A stretch of 31,407 nucleotides of DNA from Aphodoplasma sp045592745 (GTDB taxonomy: Bacteria; Bacillota; Clostridia; UBA1381; UMGS1253): contig JAZNVH010000036.1 of assembly GCA_045592745.1 (NCBI GenBank), positions 1-31,407 of the forward strand. Reading direction: 5' to 3'. The notes below the pieces were generated by a model. The model searched no databases and was not told the DNA's origin. It saw only the letters and a program-made list of their open reading frames with translations. This document shows, in pieces, positions 22,701-30,340 of the stretch (position 1 is its first letter; each line of letters opens with the position of its first letter). Made by a program: the position numbers and the translations under genes.

Positions 22701-23743
22701 CACTTAGCCTCCTTATGCATTATGTGTATATCAAACGGTACAACGTTAAGGCCTACCATTGAGCCCGGCTCAGAGGCAAGCGTTGACTGTACTAAAAATT
22801 TATAGTCGTTTGCTACTACGCACATCTCATAATGAACGCCCTTGAATATGCACGATTGTACTACGCCGCATAAAAGTCCATCCTCGACAGCTACAACCTT
22901 CAAGTCTTCGGGGCGGATTACGACGTCAACGTTTTCGTCTTTTGCAAAGCCTGTATCAACACATTCAAACTTGCGTCCGCAAAAGCTTACGAGCTTATCT
23001 TCGTGCATTATGCCGTCTATTATATTTGATTCGCCGATAAAATCAGCAACAAATGCGTTTTGCGGCTCGTTATAAATATCCTGCGGAGTGCCCTGCTGGA
23101 GCACAATGCCATTATGCATCACGACAATGGTATCAGACATCGTAAGAGCTTCCTCCTGGTCGTGAGTAACATATATAAATGTAATTCCAAGTGCCTGTTG
23201 TATGTTCTTAAGCTCGAGCTGCATATCTTTTCTAAGCTTTAAGTCGAGCGCGCCGAGCGGCTCGTCCAAAAGAAGTACCTCGGGCTCGTTTACAAGCGCA
23301 CGTGCAATTGCCACGCGCTGCTGCTGACCGCCTGAAAGAGAGTCTATATTACGCTTTTCATAGCCCTGCAAATTAACCATGCGAAGCATATTTTTAACTT
23401 TTTCATCGATTTGTGAGGAGGGCATCTTTTTAAGACGCAGTCCAAACGCAATATTTTCATATACGTCCATATGCGGGAAAAGCGCGTACTTCTGAAAAAC
23501 CGTATTAAGCTTGCGCTTGTACGGTGGAATGTCTGTCATATCGGTATCGTCATAGTACACCTTGCCGCTTGAAGGCTTTTCAAAACCGCCGATAATGCGA
23601 AGTGTAGTTGTTTTGCCGCAGCCCGAAGGGCCGAGCAGCGTTACAAACGTATGTCGGTCTATTGAAAGATTTAAATTTGTGAGCACTTCGGTAGTGTCAA
23701 AGCTTTTTGATACGTTATCAAGACGTATAATCTGTTTGGACAT
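22700..23743 (-). CDS. potA: Polyamine ABC transporter ATPase PotA
   Basis: The ATP-hydrolysing subunit, 347 residues. Walker A is GPSGCGKTT (about 38-46), the Q loop is in FQKYALFPHM, the signature is LSGGQQQRVAIARAL, Walker B is VLLLDEPLGALD and the H loop is VTHDQEEAL. The C-terminal part (from about 240) is a TOBE/regulatory domain with VVIRPEDL, as in PotA/FbpC-type ATPases. AGGGGA lies about 8 bases before the ATG. First gene of potABCD. I could not find a convincing promoter; a 9-bp hairpin (23796-23822) lies 53 bases upstream and may be part of the leader or an operator. Confidence 0.96.
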   Translation of the reverse strand: MSKQIIRLDNVSKSFDTTEVLTNLNLSIDRHTFVTLLGPSGCGKTTTLRIIGGFEKPSSGKVYYDDTDMTDIPPYKRKLNTVFQKYALFPHMDVYENIAFGLRLKKMPSSQIDEKVKNMLRMVNLQGYEKRNIDSLSGGQQQRVAIARALVNEPEVLLLDEPLGALDLKLRKDMQLELKNIQQALGITFIYVTHDQEEALTMSDTIVVMHNGIVLQQGTPQDIYNEPQNAFVADFIGESNIIDGIMHEDKLVSFCGRKFECVDTGFAKDENVDVVIRPEDLKVVAVEDGLLCGVVQSCIFKGVHYEMCVVANDYKFLVQSTLASEPGSMVGLNVVPFDIHIMHKEAK

Positions 23744-23795
23744 TTATCGATCCCCTATCATACCGGAAAAATCCGATTTATTTTTATAATATAGG

Positions 23796-23822
23796 AAATT
23801 GCGCGCCTTCTGTGCGCAATTT
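23796..23822. promoter_or_regulatory. Hairpin upstream of potA
   Basis: AAATTGCGC/GCGCAATTT form a perfect 9-bp inverted repeat around a 9-base loop. It lacks a long U-run, so an operator or leader structure is as likely as a terminator. Confidence 0.35.
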
Positions 23823-23836
23823 TGCTTATTTCAAAA

Positions 23837-23916
23837 AAGTGTACCTTTTTGCCCCCAAGAGTGGGGGGTTAGGGTGTTGAAGTGATGAAATCACTTTTTT
23901 ATAAAAAGGTACGCTT
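23837..23916. repeat. Compound inverted-repeat element between potA and ung
   Basis: The outer 14-bp stem (23837-23850 with 23903-23916, one wobble) encloses two more hairpins: CCCCC/GGGGG at 23852-23867 and AAGTGAT/ATCACTT at 23880-23896. Read leftward the outer stem ends in UUUUUU, so it can act as the ung terminator, but it is far more elaborate than the other terminators of this window. Confidence 0.65.
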
Positions 23917-24008
23917 ATAAAAAGCAAAGCCGTACAGATACAAATATATATCGTTTTTGTAAAAAAGTCAATGGTTTTTAGATATTTTGTCGATAAAAAC
24001 AATAAAAT

Positions 24009-24683
24009 TTATATGTTTTCAATTTGCCAGTCAATCGGCTCTTTGCCCATTGAAAGAAGAAGCTTGTTTGCGCCTGAAAAATGGCGGCAACCAAAAAAGC
24101 CTCGCGATGCAGACAATGGACTTGGATGAGGGGCGCATAAAACGTGGTGCCGCGGCGCTGTTATCAAAGAGGTTTTGCTTTTGGCGTTTGCGCCCCAGAG
24201 AAGAAAAACAATGCCGTCTTCTCTTTTGTTTAAAAGCTCAATAAGTCTGTCGGTAAAGATTTCCCAACCTTTGTCTTTGTGCGAGTTTGGCTCGCCTGTG
24301 CGCACGGTAAGAGCGGTGTTTAATAACAAAACTCCCTGATCTGCCCATTTTTTTAAAAATCCGTTGTTTGGAATATAGCAACCGCAATCGTCGTGAAGTT
24401 CTTTATATATATTAATAAGACTTTTTGGTGTGGCTATCCCCTTTTGAACGGAAAAAGCAAGGCCATGAGCCTGATTTTCGCCGTGATACGGGTCCTGACC
24501 GAGAATTACGACTTTTACATCATTATATGATGTAAATTTAAGAGCGTTAAATATGTTATACATATCCGGATATATTTTATGTGTTCTGTATTCGCCGGCA
24601 AGAAATGTGCGAAGCTGTTTATAATAAGGCTTGTCAAATTCTCCTGTTAAAAGCTCATCCCAGTCGTTTCCTATGTTAACCAT
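24009..24683 (-). CDS. ung: Uracil-DNA glycosylase
   Basis: Removes uracil from DNA to start base excision repair. The 224 residues match family 1 UDG: the water-activating Asp64 in GQDPYHG, LLLNTALTV, the FLLWGANA segment and the HPSPLSA loop with the catalytic His and the DNA-intercalating region. AAGGAG lies about 7 bases before the ATG. It begins 12 bases after the parvulin-like gene on the same strand, so the two are probably one transcript. Confidence 0.97.
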   Translation of the reverse strand: MVNIGNDWDELLTGEFDKPYYKQLRTFLAGEYRTHKIYPDMYNIFNALKFTSYNDVKVVILGQDPYHGENQAHGLAFSVQKGIATPKSLINIYKELHDDCGCYIPNNGFLKKWADQGVLLLNTALTVRTGEPNSHKDKGWEIFTDRLIELLNKREDGIVFLLWGANAKSKTSLITAPRHHVLCAPHPSPLSASRGFFGCRHFSGANKLLLSMGKEPIDWQIENI

Positions 24684-24695
24684 ATTTATATCTCC

Positions 24696-25889
24696 TTATA
24701 TATTATTGTATGTGTCCTCTGCGACGTATACATACGCCTGCGAGATTTTTGGCTCTACAACTTTGTAATACGCTTCGTTGCGAAGAGAATTGAAGATATT
24801 ATCTTTTACCTTTTCAAAGCTCTCATAAACCTCGAGCCTGTCTGTTACAAGGACTATATGATATCCAAGCTCACTTTCAAAAACCTCGCTCATTTCGCCT
24901 TTTTTCATTGAAAATGCTATGTTTTCAAATGCGGTTACCATCTCGCCGCGTCCAAACGTGTATCCGTCGGGATAAGCCTTGAGGCCCGAGTCCTCGGAAT
25001 ACAAAAACATGCAATCATCAAAGGTTTTCTTGCCACTTTTTATATCATTATATATTCCCCAAAGCTTATTTTCCTTTTGTGCGCTTGCCGCTGCTGAGAG
25101 TGCGTATCCCGAATCATCCGTCGATGAAAGGAAAATCTGCTTTGCAACGACTTTTTCAACCTTGAACATATCTTTGTTTTCGTGGTAATAGTCAATCACA
25201 TCATACGTTGTGATTTCGTCTGTCATTATATCAGAAAGCTTTGAGCGGAGTGCATAATTCTTTTGTATTTCGTAATAAACATCATATGTAATACCGTTGT
25301 CGGCAAGAAGCTTTTTAAATGCTTTCATTCCGCCAAAGTTATTGGCATAAATTTCGATATTTTTTTCGATGTTCTTTATATCGTTTCCAAAAAGAGTCAC
25401 ACCAAGCTCGTCAGCATATTGTTTTGTTATTTCCATAACCACAACTTCGTCTTTTACAAAATCTTTAAATGCCTTGTATTCTTCGCCGCTTAAATTTAAG
25501 CCGCCCGCGTTTAGCTTGTACCAGTTAATCATCTGCGAAAAGAAGTCGACGCGTACGGGCTGACCATTTACAAGAAAAGCAACCTCTTTGCTTACTATTT
25601 GAGCTTGCTCTTTGTCAAGAATTGTTACGTTGTCAGTTGCAGGGTCATATGAAATCGTTTTTCCGAGTTCTTTTGAAAAAGCGCGAAGCGGAACGTATGT
25701 AGTGCCATTATAGACTATGTTGTCTATATCAAGCAGGGCATCGCCAAGATAAATATTCATTTTTCCAATGAGCACCCAGATGTTCTCGTATATATTGTTG
25801 GCATAGGAAACTGTTCCAGTAAGAAGAGCGCACAGTAAAAAACCAAGTACAAACCCTTTGAGCATTTTGTTTTTATAAAAATTTTTCAT
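24696..25889 (-). CDS. Secreted parvulin-type peptidyl-prolyl isomerase with stalk domain (PrsA-like)
   Basis: A 397-residue exported foldase. It has a signal peptide (about 1-30, cleavage near SYA), a copper-amine-oxidase-like stalk domain (about 35-95, with the YVPLRAFSKELG motif), a SurA-like helical chaperone region (about 100-245) and a PpiC parvulin domain (about 250-375) with VVAKQIFLSS, the YGFGRGEM-like GYTFGRGEM and ELGYHIVLVTDR motifs. PrsA of Bacillus is a lipoprotein. Here no lipobox is seen, so the stalk domain may replace the lipid anchor. I start at the ATG at 25889, where the signal peptide begins; AAAGGA lies about 12 bases upstream, a long distance. The frame open to 26033 lacks a ribosome site. 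Likely co-transcribed with ung. Confidence 0.85.
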   Translation of the reverse strand: MKNFYKNKMLKGFVLGFLLCALLTGTVSYANNIYENIWVLIGKMNIYLGDALLDIDNIVYNGTTYVPLRAFSKELGKTISYDPATDNVTILDKEQAQIVSKEVAFLVNGQPVRVDFFSQMINWYKLNAGGLNLSGEEYKAFKDFVKDEVVVMEITKQYADELGVTLFGNDIKNIEKNIEIYANNFGGMKAFKKLLADNGITYDVYYEIQKNYALRSKLSDIMTDEITTYDVIDYYHENKDMFKVEKVVAKQIFLSSTDDSGYALSAAASAQKENKLWGIYNDIKSGKKTFDDCMFLYSEDSGLKAYPDGYTFGRGEMVTAFENIAFSMKKGEMSEVFESELGYHIVLVTDRLEVYESFEKVKDNIFNSLRNEAYYKVVEPKISQAYVYVAEDTYNNI

Positions 25890-26040
25890 AGTTATCAAAT
25901 CCTTTTTAAGTATAATAATTTTATGAAGAGCACAATAGCTCGAGTATATTTTAACATATATATTTGACTTTGAAAAGTGGCTAAACACGCCACAAAGCCT
26001 TAAAAACCGCGCAAAATCGGCACTTTCGGGCATTCTTACA

Positions 26041-26310
26041 GTTTGTTTACATGTTTACTACAAAATGATGTAAAGAAAAAAACTTACTGTGGACAGAATT
26101 ATGTAAACATAGCGCTTGTGAACATTAAGGAGTGGAAAGCGAGAAAAAATGTGGATAACTCTGTGAAAATGTGATAAACTCGGCATATTTTTGGAAGGAT
26201 ATTCATATTTTATGTGGAAAACAACATGAATAAGTGGAAAAGGTTTGCTGCTGTAATACTATTGTAAAGAAATTATGTAAACAAAACGGCGACAAAAATC
26301 CACATAAAAT
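26041..26310. other. Candidate replication origin: DnaA-box-like cluster
   Basis: In this gene-free stretch there is one perfect DnaA box (TGTGGATAA, 26150-26158) and several near matches: TGTGGAAAA (26213-26221, 8 of 9), AGTGGAAAA (26233-26241), TGTGGACAG (26088-26096) and, in reverse, AAATCCACA (26296-26304), 7 of 9 each. TGTTTAC/GTAAACA also recurs four times (26044-26057, 26103-26109, 26277-26283). The stretch is AT-rich, 8 kb from two parS sites, and genes to its left are mostly leftward. No dnaA, dnaN or rpmH lies beside it, so this remains a hypothesis. Confidence 0.4.
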
Positions 26311-26344
26311 ATGCGTGATTTGTTTGTTTTTAAAGAATTTGCTC

Positions 26345-26380
26345 AAAAAGGGCAGCGATAAAGATAATATCACTGCCCTT
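26345..26380. terminator. Terminator of nth
   Basis: An 11-bp stem with one mismatch (26350-26360, 26368-26378) and a 7-base loop; U's follow in the leftward direction. Confidence 0.8.
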
Positions 26381-26408
26381 TCGGACTTTAGTTTAAAAAG
26401 ATATCTCA

Positions 26409-27035
26409 TCATAAAACCTTCTTGCAGCCTTCTTTTACAGGACAGATGTCGCACTTTGGTGAGCGTGCACTGCAAAATTCACGCCCAAGCTCGACAAGCT
26501 GATGGCAAAATTTCGAGCTGTATTCAGGTTCGACAATTTTCAATAAATCCATCTCAATTTTTACAGGGTCGGTGTTTTTTGTAAGCCCCATGCGAAAGGT
26601 AAGCCTCTTTGCGTGTGTGTCGACAACGATAGCGGGCTTTTTAAAAATATCTCCGACAATAAGGTTTGCAATTTTGCGCCCTACGCCTGCAAGGGTTACA
26701 AGCTCGTCAATAGTATCGGGAACAGAACCATTATAGACAGAACATATGCGATTTGCCGAGGCGATTATATTTTTAGCTTTGTGATTAAAAAAGCCTGTAG
26801 AGCGAATATAGCCCTGAAGCTCTTTTTCGTCTGCAATTGCAAAATCATAAACGGTCTTATAACGCTCAAAAAGCGAGGGTGTAACCATATTGACGCGCTT
26901 GTCGGTGCACTGCGTTGCAAGTATTGCCGAAACAAGAAGCTGCCATGGGTCTGTATATCTTAAAGAACAGTCTGCATCTGGATATGTTTTCTCAAGCCCC
27001 TCTTTAATTAGTAAAAGACGTTCTTTTTTTGTCAT
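26409..27035 (-). CDS. nth: Endonuclease III
   Basis: A DNA glycosylase/AP lyase for oxidised pyrimidines, 208 residues. The helix-hairpin-helix LAGVGRKIANLIV contains the catalytic Lys, and the catalytic Asp lies in VVDTHAKRL. The C-terminal iron-sulfur loop is complete as C-x6-C-x2-C-x5-C (CSARSPKCDICPVKEGC). QLLVSAILATQCTDKRVN is also typical. AGGAGG lies 7 bases before the ATG at 27035; the frame's upstream extension is rejected. Single gene, divergent from glyA. With ung it makes two base-excision repair genes flanking the candidate origin, possibly by chance. Confidence 0.97.
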   Translation of the reverse strand: MTKKERLLLIKEGLEKTYPDADCSLRYTDPWQLLVSAILATQCTDKRVNMVTPSLFERYKTVYDFAIADEKELQGYIRSTGFFNHKAKNIIASANRICSVYNGSVPDTIDELVTLAGVGRKIANLIVGDIFKKPAIVVDTHAKRLTFRMGLTKNTDPVKIEMDLLKIVEPEYSSKFCHQLVELGREFCSARSPKCDICPVKEGCKKVL

Positions 27036-27144
27036 ATTTACGCCTCCTTTTTGCATGATAGTTTATTTTGCGCTGTAAATACGTCTAAATATCGGTAAAA
27101 AGAAAAAATGTTTTATAATATTACAATAATTATAACAAAAATAC

Positions 27145-27173
27145 TTGCGAAATACAAGAAATAAAAGTATAAT
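27145..27173 (+). promoter_or_regulatory. Promoter of glyA
   Basis: TTGCGA (27145-27150), 17 bases, TATAAT (27168-27173). Transcription would start near 27180, leaving about 42 bases before the ATG, too short for a glycine or THF riboswitch. Confidence 0.65.
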
Positions 27174-27222
27174 ATAATAGACAAGTAATATATGAAATAA
27201 TAATGCAAAGGAGAATATAAAT

Positions 27223-28461
27223 ATGTCTAAATTTGAATTGATGCAAAAAAATGATCCTGAAATTTATGATGCGGTTATGAAGGAGCTTGGAAGACAGCAA
27301 AACAAAATCGAGCTTATCGCTTCCGAGAACTTTGTAAGCGAGACCGTAATGGAGGCAAACGGTACGCATCTTACAAACAAATATGCCGAAGGCTATCCGG
27401 GCAAAAGATATTATGGCGGATGCGAGTATGTAGATGTTGTTGAAACCCTTGCAATCGAGCGTGCAAAAAAGATTTTTGGCGCAGAGCATGCAAATGTTCA
27501 GCCGCACTCGGGTGCGCAGGCTAATATGGCAGTGTTTTTTGCAGTACTTAACCCCGGCGACACCGTGCTCAGCATGAGCCTTGCACACGGTGGACATCTA
27601 AGCCACGGAAGCCCTGTAAATATGTCGGGAAAATATTATAATATTGTTCCTTATGGTGTCGATGAAAAAGATAATGTAATCAATTATGAAGAAGTTCGTG
27701 CACTCGCACTTGAACATAAGCCAAAGCTTATACTTGCAGGAGCAAGTGCATATCCGAGAACTATTGATTTTGAGAAGTTTGCGGCAATTGTCAAAGAGGT
27801 TGGCGCATACTTTATGGTCGATATGGCGCATATTGCAGGTTTGGTTGCTGCAGGACTTCATCCAAATCCCGTTCCGTATGCTGATTTTGTTACAACTACA
27901 ACACATAAAACGCTTCGCGGTCCGCGCGGCGGCTTGATTCTTTGTAAGGAAGAGCATGCAAAAGCTGTAAACAAGGCGATTTTCCCTGGAATTCAGGGTG
28001 GTCCGCTTATGCATACAATCGCTGCAAAGGCAGTATGCTTTAAAGAGGCGCTTACTGCTGAGTTTAAAGAGTATCAAAAGCAGGTTGTTAAAAATGCGAA
28101 GGCTCTTTCCGAAGAACTTGTTAATCAGGGCTTCAAGCTTGTGAGTGGCGGCACAGACAACCACTTGATGCTTGTAAATCTTACAGATACAGGCGTTACG
28201 GGCAAGGAAGCAGAAAAAATGCTTGATGAGGTTGGAATTACTGTTAATAAAAACGCAATTCCGTTTGATACACAGAGTCCATTTATTACAAGCGGTATAA
28301 GAATCGGTACACCGGCGATGACATCGCGCGGCTTCACAGAGGAAGATGCTGTGGAAGTTGCAAAGCTTATAAAGCTTACACTTACAGAGTTTGATACAAA
28401 AGCAGACGAGGTAAGAGATAGAGTTGCGGCTCTTTGCAAAAAGCACCCGCTCTATGCATAA
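27223..28461 (+). CDS. glyA: Serine hydroxymethyltransferase
   Basis: A PLP enzyme that interconverts serine and glycine while charging tetrahydrofolate with a one-carbon unit. The 412 residues include NKIELIASENFVS, NKYAEGYPGKRYYGG, the QPHSGAQAN phosphate-binding region, VDMAHIAGLVAAG, and THKTLRGPRGG with the PLP-binding Lys229. Length is standard. AAAGGAG lies about 7 bases before the ATG. It has its own promoter and a terminator. The kinase gene follows 90 bases on, probably as a separate unit. Confidence 0.98.
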   Translation: MSKFELMQKNDPEIYDAVMKELGRQQNKIELIASENFVSETVMEANGTHLTNKYAEGYPGKRYYGGCEYVDVVETLAIERAKKIFGAEHANVQPHSGAQANMAVFFAVLNPGDTVLSMSLAHGGHLSHGSPVNMSGKYYNIVPYGVDEKDNVINYEEVRALALEHKPKLILAGASAYPRTIDFEKFAAIVKEVGAYFMVDMAHIAGLVAAGLHPNPVPYADFVTTTTHKTLRGPRGGLILCKEEHAKAVNKAIFPGIQGGPLMHTIAAKAVCFKEALTAEFKEYQKQVVKNAKALSEELVNQGFKLVSGGTDNHLMLVNLTDTGVTGKEAEKMLDEVGITVNKNAIPFDTQSPFITSGIRIGTPAMTSRGFTEEDAVEVAKLIKLTLTEFDTKADEVRDRVAALCKKHPLYA

Positions 28462-28472
28462 CATCTGAAAAA

Positions 28473-28510
28473 ATACTCCGTTATCAGTTCGCGATGGCGG
28501 AGTATACTTT
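28473..28510 (+). terminator. Terminator of glyA
   Basis: A 13-bp stem with two G-U pairs (28473-28485, 28493-28505) and a 7-base loop, followed by a short ACTTTTC tract. Confidence 0.7.
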
Positions 28511-28551
28511 TCTTAGAGTATTATCTGCGGACAGAAAGGCTATGGGATTGT

Positions 28552-29514
28552 ATGCGTGAAAGAGTATGTGCATTGGCGCTGAGCCCTGCTGTTGACAAAA
28601 CGATTTATGTTGACGATTTTGAGCTAAATGGTGTAAATCATGCGACTAAGACGATGAAGGTTCCGGGCGCAAAGGGTGTAAATGTAGCAAAAAATCTTGC
28701 GAGATGTGGATTTGACAGCGTATGTTTTGGTTTTATTGGCGGTAAAAATGGCGAATTTATATGTTCTGAATTAAAAAAAGACGGTGTAGAATGCGATTTT
28801 GTCAAAGTTGATTATGATGCGAGAACTAATATAAAAATTGTAGATTTGAAAAATTCTACATATACAGATGTAAACCTTTTGGGGAACGCACCATCAAAAG
28901 AAAACATTGAAAATCTCAAAAAAAAGACAAAGGAGCTTGCAAAAAAATGCTCGGTTGTGGCGCTCGGCGGAAGCTTGCCGCCTGGGGTTGACGAGGCGAT
29001 TTATTATGAGCTTACCAAAATTGCAAACGCACAGGGTGCGCTTGTGACAATAGATTCGTGCCAAGAACCGCTCAGGGCCGCTATTACTGCAAAACCATTT
29101 GCAATAAAGCCTAATATTGATGAACTTGAAAAGACGTTTGGCGAAAAATATAATACGATAGATGAGATAATAGCTAAGGCTGTGAGCATATATGAGACGG
29201 GTGTAGAAAATGTGCTTGTTTCGCTTGGCGGTGAGGGAGCTATTGCGGTTTGTGGCGGCGATGTATTTCGTCTTTATACGCTTGATGTTCCGGTTTATAA
29301 CACTGTCGGAGCGGGCGATGCATTCCTTAGTGGTTTTATATACGGCACACAAAAAAATCTTGGTATTGTTGAATCGCTCAGACACAGTGCATCTTTTTCT
29401 CAGGCGGTAGTATCAAGCTATGCAGGAGACGTAACAGAGCTTTCGCAGTTTAAAAAATATATTGACTCGGTAAGGGTCGAGAGCGTTTATACAAAAGGCG
29501 GTGCGCACATTTGA
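28552..29514 (+). CDS. PfkB-family hexose-phosphate kinase (1-phosphofructokinase-like)
   Basis: A ribokinase-fold kinase of 320 residues, closest in pattern to the 1-phosphofructokinase/tagatose-6-phosphate kinase group. Visible motifs are LSPAVDKTIYVDDF at the start, the substrate-binding GAKGVNVAKNLA (about 39-50), ALGGSLPPGV, IKPNIDELE, VLVSLGGEGA, and the signature NTVGAGDAFLSGF with the catalytic Asp256. The likely product is fructose-1,6- or tagatose-1,6-bisphosphate. No PTS fructose transporter or regulator is next to it, so the substrate is not fixed by context. The ribosome site is weak. The stop overlaps the next gene's TTG start by four bases, so the two are translationally coupled. 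Confidence 0.88.
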   Translation: MRERVCALALSPAVDKTIYVDDFELNGVNHATKTMKVPGAKGVNVAKNLARCGFDSVCFGFIGGKNGEFICSELKKDGVECDFVKVDYDARTNIKIVDLKNSTYTDVNLLGNAPSKENIENLKKKTKELAKKCSVVALGGSLPPGVDEAIYYELTKIANAQGALVTIDSCQEPLRAAITAKPFAIKPNIDELEKTFGEKYNTIDEIIAKAVSIYETGVENVLVSLGGEGAIAVCGGDVFRLYTLDVPVYNTVGAGDAFLSGFIYGTQKNLGIVESLRHSASFSQAVVSSYAGDVTELSQFKKYIDSVRVESVYTKGGAHI

Positions 29515-30038
29515 AGGCGGAAAAAATTTATAAAGAGGCGTGGCGCATACTTGAAAACCTGACTCCGTTAAAGGTTGACTGCGGTCAGCTTTGCTCAGGT
29601 GCGTGCTGTGATGATGGCGGTCATGAAGATGCAGGCATGTATCTTTTTTATAAAGAAGAGAGTATGTATAAAAATATGCCGGAGTATCTTCGGGTTGAAG
29701 AGTCGGAATTTTTATATGGGGACGAAGACGAACGCGCGCTTATAGCTATGTGCACAGGCAGATGTGAAAGAAATATGAGACCGCTTGCGTGCAGGATTTT
29801 TCCTCTTGCACCGTATAAAAAAGAAGGAGAGCCGCTTCGCATAATTATGGACCCGCGTGCGCGCTCTATGTGCCCATTGGCAAAAGCGGTTAGTATAGAT
29901 GAACTTGATGAGCGCTTTGTGCGTGCAGTAAGGCTGATTTTTCTTGTGCTTATGAAAAATAAACAAATCAAGGATTTTGTTATTGAGCTTTCATATTTAA
30001 TGGATGAGGTGGCAGAATTTTTTAAAGAGAAATTATAG
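29511..30038 (+). CDS. YkgJ-type cysteine-cluster (Zn/Fe-chelating) protein
   Basis: A 175-residue cytosolic protein of the CxxCxxCC family. It has eight cysteines in likely metal-binding sets: C24, C28, C32, C33, then C81, C85, C94 and C121. The RPLACRIFPLAPY stretch is the family hallmark. Family members are thought to bind zinc or an iron-sulfur cluster; their biochemical role is unknown. The start is TTG at 29511: it overlaps the kinase stop as TTGA, and the next in-frame ATG would remove the first cysteine set. AAGGCGG lies about 10 bases upstream. Coupling to a sugar kinase is noteworthy but its meaning is not clear. Confidence 0.85.
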   Translation: MKAEKIYKEAWRILENLTPLKVDCGQLCSGACCDDGGHEDAGMYLFYKEESMYKNMPEYLRVEESEFLYGDEDERALIAMCTGRCERNMRPLACRIFPLAPYKKEGEPLRIIMDPRARSMCPLAKAVSIDELDERFVRAVRLIFLVLMKNKQIKDFVIELSYLMDEVAEFFKEKL

Positions 30039-30123
30039 GGTGTAGTAAAATGCACACACCACACAAGGAAAAACAAGTACATTGTTAAACTGTTAAAGTA
30101 TATAAAAAAACAGACATAAATCA

Positions 30124-30159
30124 AAGGAAGAAATTCGTCAGCTGGCGAATTTCTTCCTT
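30124..30159. terminator. Terminator after the cysteine-cluster gene
   Basis: A stem of about 14-15 bp (AAGGAAGAAATTCG with CGAATTTCTTCCTT, 30124-30137 and 30146-30159) with A's on one side and U's on the other. It lies 85 bases beyond the stop. Confidence 0.75.
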
Positions 30160-30183
30160 ATTTAATTTATTGCCTTGTGTTTT

Positions 30184-30268
30184 GAACAAACCTTGCCTCT
30201 CGACGTACCATTGTACGCCTTCGGGTAATCGAAATCAAGTCTGCAGCTGGCTTTCGCTCGGTTTGTCC
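30184..30268. repeat. Compact multi-hairpin element
   Basis: A GC-richer island in an AT-rich gap. The outer stem CAAACC/GGTTTG (30187-30192, 30260-30265) encloses TCGA/TCGA (30200-30203, 30229-30232). Inside that lie CGTAC-CATT-GTACG (30204-30217) directly followed by CC-TTCG-GG (30218-30225). CTGCAGCTGG near 30241-30250 adds another palindrome. It has no open frame and no promoter that I can see. It looks like a dispersed repeat (REP/MITE type) or a structured RNA. Confidence 0.5.
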
Positions 30269-30294
30269 AACCTGTGTTATTTTCCGTCCACCCC

Positions 30295-30337
30295 AAAAGG
30301 CTAAAGTAAAATGAAAAGCATCTTTCTATAGCCTTTT
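30295..30337 (-). terminator. Probable terminator of ksgA
   Basis: The 9-bp stem AAAAGGCTA/TAGCCTTTT (30295-30303, 30329-30337) has a long 25-base loop. U-rich end in the leftward direction, just past the ksgA stop. Confidence 0.5.
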
Positions 30338-30340
30338 TAC

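Noticed and set aside
27174..27222. Glycine or THF riboswitch upstream of glyA
   Set aside because: The predicted leader is about 42 bases, too short, and no conserved riboswitch core is visible.
27598..28464. A 288-codon minus-strand frame opposite glyA
   Set aside because: Its cysteine/lysine-rich, low-complexity product has no domain pattern, and it is antisense to a certain gene.
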